The notes under the pieces: generated by a model
Database searches by the model: none
What the model was told of the DNA's origin: nothing
Seen by the model: the letters and a program-made list of their open reading frames with translations, nothing else
Part shown: piece after piece, positions 1 through 6,312 of the stretch
Numbering within the stretch: the stretch's first letter is position 1
Layout of the letters: every line of letters starts with the position of its first letter
NCBI GenBank assembly: GCA_014238935.1
Contig: JABAAD010000037.1
Location: 1 to 6,802 of the forward strand
Length of the DNA: 6,802 bases
Reading direction: 5' to 3'
DNA from: Alphaproteobacteria bacterium
GTDB lineage: Bacteria; Pseudomonadota; Alphaproteobacteria; JABSOH01; JABAAW01
Position numbers and translations under genes: made by a program

Positions 1-1
1 C

Positions 2-586
2 ATCTACCTGACCCCGACGACGCTTTCGGCGATCACCTTCAACTTCCTGATGTCGCTCTCGGGCGGTCTTCTCGCGGGCTACGCGGTCTCGCGCGGCGAC
101 GCGTTTTGGACTTTCTCGGGCGGCTTGGCAGGCGTCATTACGGCTTCCGCCGGCAACGACCTCTACCACCCGATTCAAGCGATGTTGATCGGAGCGCTCG
201 GTGCCTATCTCGCCTACAAGCTTCACAACTGGGTTGAACGCACCTTCAAGATCGACGACGCCGTAGGAGCCGTGGCTGTACACGGCTACGCAGGTATCAT
301 CGGATTGTTGATCTCGGGCTTCGTGCTGTGGGGCTATCCTTCTTCGGGCTTCGAGGGCTACGCCCCGATCACGCCTTGGGGACAGGCGATCGGTGCTGTG
401 ATCATGTTCTTCGTGTTGGGCTTTCTTCCTGCCTATGTGGTCGGAGGAATCCTCAAGATGCTCGGCATGCTGCGCATTCCGAAGAGCGTCGAGTTGGCGG
501 GGCTGGATTGTCAGCTCATCGACGACGATGCGAAGGATACGAAGGAACTCAAAGACGCCGAGCTTGCTCAGGCGAAAAAATCCTAA
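2..586 (+). CDS. amt: Ammonium transporter (Amt family), 3' part, 5' end outside window
   Basis: Inner-membrane channel for ammonium/ammonia uptake. About 194 C-terminal residues are visible; the reading frame is open from base 2, so the gene begins upstream. Family hallmarks are plain: ASAGNDLYHPIQAMLIGALG, then FKIDDAVGAVAVHGYAG, whose histidine (bases 281-283) matches the second pore histidine of AmtB (His318). The first pore histidine lies upstream of the window. Hydrophobic spans suggest about four of the usual eleven helices. A charged C-terminal tail of about 40 residues begins near RIPKSVELAGLD; in Amt proteins this tail is cytoplasmic and is where PII proteins act. No glnK is present here. 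The start is unknown because of truncation by the window edge; the internal ATG at 50 sits inside a transmembrane segment and is not the start. The gene is followed after 18 bp by a small membrane protein gene and a terminator. The family assignment is firm; substrate and regulation come from family knowledge. Confidence 0.95.
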   Translation: MYLTPTTLSAITFNFLMSLSGGLLAGYAVSRGDAFWTFSGGLAGVITASAGNDLYHPIQAMLIGALGAYLAYKLHNWVERTFKIDDAVGAVAVHGYAGIIGLLISGFVLWGYPSSGFEGYAPITPWGQAIGAVIMFFVLGFLPAYVVGGILKMLGMLRIPKSVELAGLDCQLIDDDAKDTKELKDAELAQAKKS

Positions 587-590
587 CCCA

Positions 591-597
591 AAGGAGG
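591..597 (+). promoter_or_regulatory. Shine-Dalgarno for the small membrane protein gene
   Basis: AAGGAGG lies 7 nt before the ATG at 605 and only 4 nt after the amt stop. It fixes the start of the short downstream gene and argues that this gene is really translated, from the same mRNA as amt. Confidence 0.85.
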
Positions 598-604
598 AGC
601 AAGG

Positions 605-823
605 ATGTCACCGACAATCTCCAGTTGGGCGGTCGATCTGACGCAAGTCGGAGCGATCTACCCGTGGCTCGGTAGCGAATGTCTGCTTTACATCTTGGGA
701 CTAGCCTTTTGGCTCGGTTTCCATGTGTGGCAGATCGTCTTCGAGAATCGCAATCTCGCCAAAGAGAAAAAACATTTCTCCGGCGAAAAACTGAGAAAAG
801 CCATCGACGCCAACAGTCCCTGA
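605..823 (+). CDS. Small single-span membrane protein downstream of amt
   Basis: A 72-residue protein of unknown function. One strongly hydrophobic segment, about residues 20-46 (beginning YPWLGSECLLYILGLAFW), is rich in aromatics. It is followed by a basic tail (R49, K53, K55, K56, K62, K65), so by the positive-inside rule the N-terminus faces the periplasm and the tail the cytoplasm. The segment is not at the extreme N-terminus and no signal-peptidase site is obvious, so it looks like an anchored protein rather than a secreted one. The start is set by a strong Shine-Dalgarno 7 nt upstream. The gene lies 18 bp after amt and before an intrinsic terminator, so the two form a two-gene unit. Inference from position: an accessory or stabilising partner of the transporter, or a small regulator of it. 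I have an uncertain recollection of similar small ORFs next to proteobacterial amt genes but cannot name a family. Confidence 0.8.
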   Translation: MSPTISSWAVDLTQVGAIYPWLGSECLLYILGLAFWLGFHVWQIVFENRNLAKEKKHFSGEKLRKAIDANSP

Positions 824-864
824 CCCCAGCAAGTCTCTGACCGTAGGGCTACGATGAACCCAGG

Positions 865-899
865 AGGGGCGGAGTCAAACTCCGCCCCTTCGCTTTTCT
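865..899 (+). terminator. Rho-independent terminator of the amt unit
   Basis: A perfect 11-bp GC-rich stem, AGGGGCGGAGT (865-875) with ACTCCGCCCCT (879-889) and a CAA loop, is followed by the interrupted T tract TCGCTTTTCT. It lies 41 bp after the stop of the small membrane protein gene and ends the amt transcript before soxB. The tail is not a pure T run, but the stem is strong. Confidence 0.85.
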
Positions 900-935
900 A
901 ACCCCCCTCCGTGTGTGATAGGATAGTCTGCTGCG

Positions 936-2174
936 ATGCCGCTCGCGTTGTTGAAATACGCCTTAGGATTGGGAGACCGAAGGAGGCACTTTCCTGCCCC
1001 CCAGCCCTTGAAGAAGCGATACGATGTGCTTGTGATCGGCGCGGGAGGACACGGGCTCGCCTGCGCCTATCATTTAGCGAAAGACTACGGCATCACGAAG
1101 GTCGCCGTCCTCGACAAGGGCTACTTGGGCGGCGGCAACACCGCGCGCAACACGACGATCGTGCGCGCAAACTATCTGACCGAAGAGGGAACAGCCTTCT
1201 ACAAGGAATCGCTGAGGTTGTTCGAACATCTTTCTGCCGAGCTCGATCTCAACACCATGTATTCGAAGCGCGGTCATTTGACGCTTGCGCACACGGACGC
1301 AGCGTTGCGCACGGCGCGCTGGCGTGCGGAGGTCAACAAACACCTTGGCGTGCGCTCCGAGGTCGTGGGACGCGCCGAGTTGCGAAAGCTCTGTCCGCAG
1401 CTGAACCTTTCGGACGAGGTGCGTTTTCCCGTGCTCGGCGCGCTCTACCACGCGCCAGGGGCGATCGCGCGCCACGACGCGGTCGCTTGGGGCTACGCGC
1501 GCGCTGCTCACCGACGCGGCGTTGCCATTTTCCAAAACACCGAAGTCTTAGGCATTCAAGTCGAGCGAGGGCGCGTGGTCGGCGTCAAAACTTCGCGCGG
1601 CACGATCGCAGCCGACAAGGTTGTGCAAGCCGTTGCGGGACACTCCAGCCTTCTTGCGAAGAAGGTCGGCATCCGTCTGCCGATTCGCACCGTGCCGCTG
1701 CAGGCTTGCGTCTCTCAACCCTACCAGCCCTTCTTCGACCCCATCGTCGTCTCGGGTTCGTTGCATGTCTACATCTCGCAGAGCGCGCGCGGCGAGTTCG
1801 TCATGGGGGGTGCGACCGATCCGTGCGAGCTCTACAACACGCGCTCGACTTTGGAGTTCAAGGAGCAGCTCATGATGCACATCCTCGAACTCTTTCCGCA
1901 ACTAGCGGGCGTAAACCTGCTGCGGCAATGGGCAGGGCTCGCCGACATGACACCCGATTTCTCGCCTGTCATGGGAAAGACACCGATCAAAAACTACTAC
2001 ATCGACGCAGGATGGGGCACTTGGGGATTCAAGGCGACCCCCGTCTGCGGCAAGCGCATGGCGCAATGCGTCGCTTCGGACAAGACCCCCGATTTGCTGA
2101 AACCCTTCGCTCTGTCGCGCTTCGAAAACTTCGCGCTCGTAGGAGAAAAGGGTGCCGCCTCCGTAGGACACTGA
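936..2174 (+). CDS. soxB: Sarcosine oxidase, beta subunit (heterotetrameric, FAD/FMN flavoprotein)
   Basis: Flavin-bearing subunit of the cytoplasmic enzyme that oxidises sarcosine to glycine, with O2 as acceptor giving H2O2 and the one-carbon unit passing to tetrahydrofolate. It has 412 residues, a usual length for SoxB. Visible features: an N-terminal extension of about 28 residues; the Rossmann motif YDVLVIGAGGHG (residues 29-40) for FAD; the SoxB signature GGGNTARNTTIVRANYL (65-81); RHDAVAWGYARAA (179-191), in which His180 corresponds to the histidine that carries covalent FMN in characterised enzymes (His173 in Stenotrophomonas); and GWGTWGFKAT near the C-terminus (359-368). Start choice: an in-frame TAG at 924-926 leaves ATG 936 as the first possible start; its Shine-Dalgarno is weak (AGGA at 920-923). 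First gene of the operon, 10 bp before soxD. The C-terminal block (TWGFKATPVCG, then LVGEKGAASVGH) differs from the textbook GTGGFKATPGSG form and suggests a divergent SoxB lineage. Family assignment is firm; exact substrate is inferred. Confidence 0.93.
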   Translation: MPLALLKYALGLGDRRRHFPAPQPLKKRYDVLVIGAGGHGLACAYHLAKDYGITKVAVLDKGYLGGGNTARNTTIVRANYLTEEGTAFYKESLRLFEHLSAELDLNTMYSKRGHLTLAHTDAALRTARWRAEVNKHLGVRSEVVGRAELRKLCPQLNLSDEVRFPVLGALYHAPGAIARHDAVAWGYARAAHRRGVAIFQNTEVLGIQVERGRVVGVKTSRGTIAADKVVQAVAGHSSLLAKKVGIRLPIRTVPLQACVSQPYQPFFDPIVVSGSLHVYISQSARGEFVMGGATDPCELYNTRSTLEFKEQLMMHILELFPQLAGVNLLRQWAGLADMTPDFSPVMGKTPIKNYYIDAGWGTWGFKATPVCGKRMAQCVASDKTPDLLKPFALSRFENFALVGEKGAASVGH

Positions 2175-2178
2175 GGAG
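2174..2178 (+). promoter_or_regulatory. Shine-Dalgarno for soxD, overlapping the soxB stop
   Basis: AGGAG starts at the last base of the soxB TGA and lies 6 nt before the soxD ATG at 2185. This arrangement fits translational coupling of soxD to soxB. Confidence 0.7.
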
Positions 2179-2184
2179 AGAACG

Positions 2185-2463
2185 ATGAAACTCATGCCTT
2201 GTCCCGTCCACGGCGTGCGCAACATCGCCGAGTTCGTCTGCAAGGGACCTGTCTTGTCCATGCCGAGCGTGAAAGCTTCGAAAGAAGCTTGGGCGCGCTA
2301 TCTTTATCTGGCGGAGAACAAGGCGGGCATCGCAGACGAGTGGTGGCTGCACGCACCCAGCGGAATGTGGTTTGTCGCAAGGCGGAATACGATCAGCGAC
2401 GCTATCTTGCAAACTTGGACCATCGAGGCGTATCGCAAAGAAAAACAAAAGGCACGACGATGA
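2185..2463 (+). CDS. soxD: Sarcosine oxidase, delta subunit, variant zinc site
   Basis: Small structural subunit of the heterotetramer, 92 residues, normal for SoxD. It is recognised by the N-terminal CPxxGxRNxxEF-type block (C6-P-V-H-G-V-R-N-I-A-E-F), the AWARYLYLAENKAG block and EWWLHAPSGMWFVARRNT (52-69), and by its place between soxB and soxA. In the structurally known enzyme SoxD holds one zinc through Cys6, Cys9, His59 and Cys63. Here Cys6 and the histidine (His56) are kept, the second cysteine is His9, and the last cysteine is missing (the loop is HAPSGMW, one residue shorter). Cys19 is the only other cysteine. Zinc binding is therefore uncertain. I believe related SoxD proteins with this HxPSxxWF form exist, so this may be a subfamily trait rather than decay. 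The TGA stop overlaps the soxA ATG (ATGA), implying coupled translation. Confidence 0.88.
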   Translation: MKLMPCPVHGVRNIAEFVCKGPVLSMPSVKASKEAWARYLYLAENKAGIADEWWLHAPSGMWFVARRNTISDAILQTWTIEAYRKEKQKARR

Positions 2464-5400
2464 AACGCATTGCAACCACTGATAAGAGCAGCGAGAAACG
2501 CACTCAAAAAAGATGGGGCATTTGGCTTGATCGCAAGCGACCGATCTCCTTTCGTTTCCAAGGACGGCGCTACACGGGCTTCGAGGGCGACACTCTGGCG
2601 AGCGCGCTGGCAGCATCGGGGGTGAGAGTTTTTTCGCGCTCGTTCAAGTATCGTCGCAAACGCGGCATTTTTTCGTTGAACGCCGCCGATGCCAACACTT
2701 TGGTCAGCGTCGACGGCGTTCCCAACCTGTTTGCCGAACGCGTACCTTTGCGCGAGGGCTTGGAGGCGCACGCACAGCAACTTCTGCGTTTCAACCCGCT
2801 CTTCTTTCTCAATTTTCTCTCGCGCTTTTTGCCTGCGGGTTTCTACTATCGCGCCTTCTTTCGTCCGCGTGGCGCGTGGATGCTGTGGGAGCGCGTCTTT
2901 CGCAAGGTTGCGGGGTTGGGTGCTATTCCGCAGAAAAAGATTGCGCATCACGCGCTGCCTCGCTTTGACAAGGCTTACGGCTTCTATGATCTCGTCGTCG
3001 TCGGCGGCGGGCTTGCGGGCATCACGGCTGCGACGAAGGCGGCACAGCTCGGCGTGCCTACGCTGCTCGTCGAGCGCGAGCCCTATTTAGGAGGACAAGA
3101 CGAAGGCGAAAACGGAAAGGCAACGCACGCACGCTTTTTGCCACGTTTTTTGCAAGAACTTCCCGCTGCGCTCACGGTGATGACGGGGGCGCAAGCTACG
3201 GGCATGTTCGCCGATTGTTTCCTCGCCGTCGTCGACGACAAGAGGCGGCGGCTGCATAAGATTCGTGCGCGTGCCTGCATCGTCGCGACAGGCGCGTTTG
3301 AGCTGCCTGCCGTCTTTCGCAACAACGATTTGCCCGGCGTGATGCTCGCCTCCGCCGCGAGGAACCTCATGCGACGCTACGGCGTTGTTGTCGGCAGTAA
3401 GCCCGTCGTCTTCGCTGCCAACGCTTTCGGCTATCGTCTCGCGCAAGATTTTTTGGCACTCGGCGTCGATCCTGTCGTGCTCGATCCTCGCGCCTCGCCG
3501 CCGATGTCCGACACGCTTGCCCTTCACGAGCGTCGCGTCTTCTATGCAAGCGATGTTGCGCTCGTCGAAGCCCTCGGCAAGGGCAGAATCGAAGGCGTCA
3601 AAGTGACGGTTGCGGGTGAGGAGCGCGTCTTCCCTTGCGACTGCCTCTGCCTTGCGGTCGGTTTCGCCCCCGCAGCCGAGTTGCTCGTACAGGGAGGCTG
3701 CGAGCTGCGCTACCTTGACAGGCACAACTGCCAACGACTGCAAAACCTCAGCGAGGGGTTGCACGCTGTCGGAGCGGCGGCGGGGCTCTTCTTACCCGCC
3801 AAAGTTCGACGGCACGCAGAACAGACGGCAGAAGCCGTTGCGCGTGCGCTTAAGTCCCAGGGCAATAAATTCCAGCGCAATAAGTTCCAGGGCAAGCAGA
3901 AAACAACCGCTCGCCACAAACCGCTGGACACCCTGCCTGCTGTTGCGCTCTGCGACGACGGAGCGCAGAATTGGCACGATCCCATCTTTCCGCACCCTCA
4001 CGGCAAGAAGAAAGAGTTTGTCGACTTCGACGAGGACTTGCAAATCTCCGATCTTCACGATTCGGTGCGCGACGGCTACGACTCCATGCAGCTGGTGAAG
4101 CGTTACACGACGCTCGGCATGGGGGTGAGCCAAGGCAAGCATTCCAACATCAACGGGCTCAGAATCGTCTCGCGCCTGACGAAGGTAGACCCCGCGCAGC
4201 TCGGACTTTCGACCGTGCGTCCTCCTGCTGCGTCCGAATCCTTCGGTATACTCGCCGGACGCAGCTTCCAGCCCCTGCGCCTCTCGCCGATGCACCAAAG
4301 GCATCTACAAGCAGGCGCGAAGACGATGGTGGCAGGCGCGTGGCTGCGTCCTGCCTATTATCCGCCGCAGCCCTCCCCCTCCTCCTCGCGCCACCCCTCC
4401 GATGCCGAAGTGCGCGCCATCGTCGAGCGCGAAGTGTCGACAGTGAGAAATTCTGTCGGCATGATCGATGTCACCACGCTAGGCGGAATCGATGTCTACG
4501 GCGAGGATGCCGCCGAGTTCGTCGACAGACTCTACTGCTGGTCGTACCAAAAACAACTGGTGGGACGCGCGCGCTACCTGTTGATGACGGACGAAGCGGG
4601 GGTTGTCGCCGACGACGGCGTCTGTTGTCGCTTTGCACCCAATCACCTCTACCTGACGACGACGACAGGAGGCAGCGATGCCGTCTATCGCGCGTTGTTG
4701 TTTTGGAGGTCGCAGTGGAACCTGAAGGTCGAGGTCATCAACAGCACGGCTGCCTTCGCGGGGGTGAATGTCGCAGGACCGCTCGCACGCGAGATGTTGG
4801 AGGGCTTGTGCGAAGGAGTGGATCTCTCGCGCGAAGCTTTTCCCTACATGGGCGTTCGAGAGGGAAGGGTTGCCGGCTGTGCAGCGCGGCTCTTGCGCGT
4901 GGGCTTTGTCGGCGAGCTGGGCTACGAAATCCATGTTCCTTTCTCCGAAGGCGAGGCGCTGTGGGATGCGCTCATGCAGCACGGAAAACGCTGGCAGATC
5001 AAACCCTTCGGCGTGGAGGCGCAACGTCTGCTGCGTCTGGAGAAAGGACACATCATCATCGGACAGGATACCGACGGGCTCACCCTGCCGCACGAGGCGG
5101 AGATGGGGTGGGCGGTATCGCGCAAAAAACCCTTCTTCATCGGCAAGCGTCCGATCGAGATTCAAGTCGAACGAGGTATCACAAAACGCCTCGTAGGCTT
5201 CACGATGCCCGCGCATTGTCGTGGCAATCTTCCCAAGGAGTGCAATCTCGTCATGCACGAGGGCAAGATCGACGGTCGCGTCACTTCGATCGCCTACTCG
5301 CCTAGCTTGCAAAAGATCATCGGGCTCGCCTACATCTCTGCCGACACCTCTGGCGACACCTCTGGCGACACCTCTGTTGGTCGCAAGGGGCTCGCGGTCA

Positions 5401-5483
5401 AACTTGACAGCGGCAGACTGCTGCAAGCCGAGATCGTCCCACTGCCCTTCTTCGACCCTGAGGGGGAAAGACAAAATCTTTAA
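2460..5483 (+). CDS. soxA: Sarcosine oxidase, alpha subunit (NAD- and folate-binding)
   Basis: Large subunit, 1007 residues, typical for SoxA. Order of parts: a ferredoxin-like N-terminal domain without cluster cysteines (about 26-95, including VFSRSFKYRRKRGIF, 57-71); a nucleotide-binding fold with YDLVVVGGGLAG (176-187; GGGLAG 182-187); the second part of that fold around VVFAANAFGYRLA (from 316); the VKRYTTLGMG block (546-555) typical of SoxA; and a C-terminal GcvT-like aminomethyltransferase domain from about 648 to the end, with GMIDVTTLGGIDVYG and GHIIIGQDTDG (863-873). By family knowledge this domain binds tetrahydrofolate and receives the methylene group; NAD sits in the middle domain and FMN at the interface with SoxB. 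The start at 2460 is chosen because it gives the ATGA overlap with soxD, has AAAAGG 7 nt upstream, and matches family length; the frame is open further upstream, but that part merely shadows soxD. Two low-complexity insertions occur (residues 468-477 and 962-972). Confidence 0.95.
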   Translation: MKRIATTDKSSEKRTQKRWGIWLDRKRPISFRFQGRRYTGFEGDTLASALAASGVRVFSRSFKYRRKRGIFSLNAADANTLVSVDGVPNLFAERVPLREGLEAHAQQLLRFNPLFFLNFLSRFLPAGFYYRAFFRPRGAWMLWERVFRKVAGLGAIPQKKIAHHALPRFDKAYGFYDLVVVGGGLAGITAATKAAQLGVPTLLVEREPYLGGQDEGENGKATHARFLPRFLQELPAALTVMTGAQATGMFADCFLAVVDDKRRRLHKIRARACIVATGAFELPAVFRNNDLPGVMLASAARNLMRRYGVVVGSKPVVFAANAFGYRLAQDFLALGVDPVVLDPRASPPMSDTLALHERRVFYASDVALVEALGKGRIEGVKVTVAGEERVFPCDCLCLAVGFAPAAELLVQGGCELRYLDRHNCQRLQNLSEGLHAVGAAAGLFLPAKVRRHAEQTAEAVARALKSQGNKFQRNKFQGKQKTTARHKPLDTLPAVALCDDGAQNWHDPIFPHPHGKKKEFVDFDEDLQISDLHDSVRDGYDSMQLVKRYTTLGMGVSQGKHSNINGLRIVSRLTKVDPAQLGLSTVRPPAASESFGILAGRSFQPLRLSPMHQRHLQAGAKTMVAGAWLRPAYYPPQPSPSSSRHPSDAEVRAIVEREVSTVRNSVGMIDVTTLGGIDVYGEDAAEFVDRLYCWSYQKQLVGRARYLLMTDEAGVVADDGVCCRFAPNHLYLTTTTGGSDAVYRALLFWRSQWNLKVEVINSTAAFAGVNVAGPLAREMLEGLCEGVDLSREAFPYMGVREGRVAGCAARLLRVGFVGELGYEIHVPFSEGEALWDALMQHGKRWQIKPFGVEAQRLLRLEKGHIIIGQDTDGLTLPHEAEMGWAVSRKKPFFIGKRPIEIQVERGITKRLVGFTMPAHCRGNLPKECNLVMHEGKIDGRVTSIAYSPSLQKIIGLAYISADTSGDTSGDTSVGRKGLAVKLDSGRLLQAEIVPLPFFDPEGERQNL
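3861..3890 (+). repeat. In-frame tandem repeat, 15-bp unit, in soxA
   Basis: Two copies of a 15-bp unit, GGCAATAAATTCCAG and CGCAATAAGTTCCAG (2 mismatches), encode GNKFQ-RNKFQ (residues 468-477 of SoxA). Flanks continue the pattern in part: CCCAG precedes the first copy and GGCAAG follows the second. It falls after the Rossmann-fold part (ending near GLHAVGAAAGLF) and before the conserved VDFDEDLQ block, in what is probably a surface linker. Confidence 0.85.
5343..5375 (+). repeat. In-frame tandem repeat, 12-bp unit, near the soxA 3' end
   Basis: About 2.75 perfect copies of GACACCTCTGGC encode DTSG-DTSG-DTS (SoxA residues 962-972). It sits in the last part of the folate-binding domain, between YISA and the strand KGLAVKL, where a loop is expected. 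Confidence 0.9.
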
Positions 5484-5490
5484 AATACCT

Positions 5491-6312
5491 ATGGCTATCC
5501 CTCTTCCTCGTCGTCGTTCTCCGCTTGCCGCGCGTCTTTGCGAACAAGACGCTGTCTTCGTGCCTTTCGGAGAGGACTCTTCGCTCGTAGAGACCCTGCA
5601 AGCAAAAAGCCCGTCCGACAAATCCCGTAAAGCCGACAAAGCCTCTAATGACAAAGCCCTTCTGCTCTGCGACCTCTCGCCGCTGACGAGGATCGGCGTC
5701 AAAGGACAAGGGACAGAAAGCCTGCTCGAACGCTCTGCGGTGGTCGCGCCGAAGTTGACGAACGAAAGCGTCGTACAGAAGGACGGCTCGTTATGTGTGC
5801 GACTGGCTGGATCCGAAGTGCTGCTGTTGAGCGCGCTCGACTCTAAAGGTACGCGCGATTTCGTCGACTTGCGCAAAAACCTCGCTTCGAGAAGAACCCC
5901 AGCAGGAAAACGCGCCTTCTCTGTCCCCTATCAAGACAGCCTCTGCTGGCTCGCGCTCGCGGGCGACAAAGCGAGCGACCTGCTGGCGACGATGTGCGCG
6001 GTCGATTTGCGCGACGGCATTTTTGCGCGCGGCAGTTTGGCGCAAACCTCGCTCGCGCGGCTTTCTGCGCTAGTGCTACGCGATCCCGCGCAGCGCAAGG
6101 GTGGGCCCAAGAGTGTAACCAAGAGTGTAACCAAGAGTGTGCCTTTGTTCCACCTGCTCGCCGACAGCGCATCGAGCCTTTATCTTTGGGATTGTCTGCT
6201 CGATGCCATGTCCGTGTCGGCGGTCGAACACGGCGGCGCTGCCTGCGGCAGAAAGGATTTGCTGCGCTTTCTCGCAAGCCCCCCTAGTAAGAAGAGGCAG
6301 CGTCCTCTTTGA
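5491..6312 (+). CDS. soxG: Sarcosine oxidase, gamma subunit, enlarged by low-complexity inserts
   Basis: Gamma subunit, a GcvT-like structural component of the heterotetramer that packs against the other subunits. Two blocks identify it: LAGDKASDLLATMCAVDLRD followed by QTSLARLSALVLRD (Q at 185), and HLLADSASSLYLWDCLLDAM (221-240). At 273 residues it is longer than the roughly 180-210 usual for the family. Part of the excess is repetitive sequence: a DKA-rich stretch (residues 42-56) and KSVT repeats (207-217). The first 120 residues are poorly conserved to my eye. Start: ATG 5491, 7 bp after the soxA stop; no convincing Shine-Dalgarno is visible, so translation probably depends on coupling to soxA. 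The 3' end overlaps the convergent ectC by 29 bp, and no terminator separates them. SoxG is the least conserved Sox subunit, so the assignment leans on the two C-terminal blocks plus operon position. Confidence 0.85.
   Translation: MAIPLPRRRSPLAARLCEQDAVFVPFGEDSSLVETLQAKSPSDKSRKADKASNDKALLLCDLSPLTRIGVKGQGTESLLERSAVVAPKLTNESVVQKDGSLCVRLAGSEVLLLSALDSKGTRDFVDLRKNLASRRTPAGKRAFSVPYQDSLCWLALAGDKASDLLATMCAVDLRDGIFARGSLAQTSLARLSALVLRDPAQRKGGPKSVTKSVTKSVPLFHLLADSASSLYLWDCLLDAMSVSAVEHGGAACGRKDLLRFLASPPSKKRQRPL
5614..5657 (+). repeat. Imperfect 18-bp repeat in the soxG 5' part
   Basis: Degenerate units encode SDKSRK-ADKASN-DKA (SoxG residues 42-56), about 2.5 copies of a six-residue unit built on [SA]DK[SA]. 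The DNA copies share GACAAA followed by GCC or TCC. It is a charged low-complexity stretch, probably a loop. Confidence 0.6.
6109..6140 (+). repeat. In-frame tandem repeat, 12-bp unit, in soxG
   Basis: About 2.7 perfect copies of AAGAGTGTAACC encode KSVT-KSVT-KSV (SoxG residues 207-217). It separates the QTSLARLSALVLRD block from the HLLADSASS block, so it fills the loop between two conserved elements of the GcvT-like fold. Confidence 0.9.

Noticed and set aside
911..935. Possible extended -10 promoter (TGATAGGAT at 916-924) just before soxB
   Set aside because: The -10 matches only 4 of 6, no -35 is recognisable at proper spacing, and it would give a leader of about 5 nt. The same bases also supply the only weak Shine-Dalgarno (AGGA). 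Not strong enough to annotate.
911..2188. Long alternative plus-strand frame of 425 codons over soxB
   Set aside because: Arginine/alanine-rich shadow of soxB with no recognisable motif, while the soxB frame has all family signatures.
2199..2459. An 87-codon upstream extension of soxA starting within soxD
   Set aside because: This stretch is out of frame with soxD and has shadow-like composition. The ATG at 2460 gives the ATGA overlap and normal SoxA length, so the earlier start is not used.
5221..5490. A 90-codon upstream extension of soxG within soxA
   Set aside because: The extension overlaps the conserved 3' end of soxA and shows serine/arginine-rich shadow composition; ATG 5491 just after the soxA stop is the natural start.
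4479..5876. Long open frame of 465 codons on the minus strand across soxA and soxG
   Set aside because: It runs antisense to well-conserved Sox sequence, has an arginine/serine-rich shadow composition, and resembles no family; it is a by-product of GC-rich codon usage.
6109..6140. Direct repeats considered as a CRISPR array or iteron origin
   Set aside because: Units are 12 bp, contiguous without spacers, and read in frame through soxG; there are no cas or rep genes.
6292..6309. Inverted repeat AAGAGG / CCTCTT in the soxG-ectC overlap, a candidate bidirectional terminator
   Set aside because: Only 6 bp, AT-containing, and with no T tract on either strand; too weak to call a terminator.
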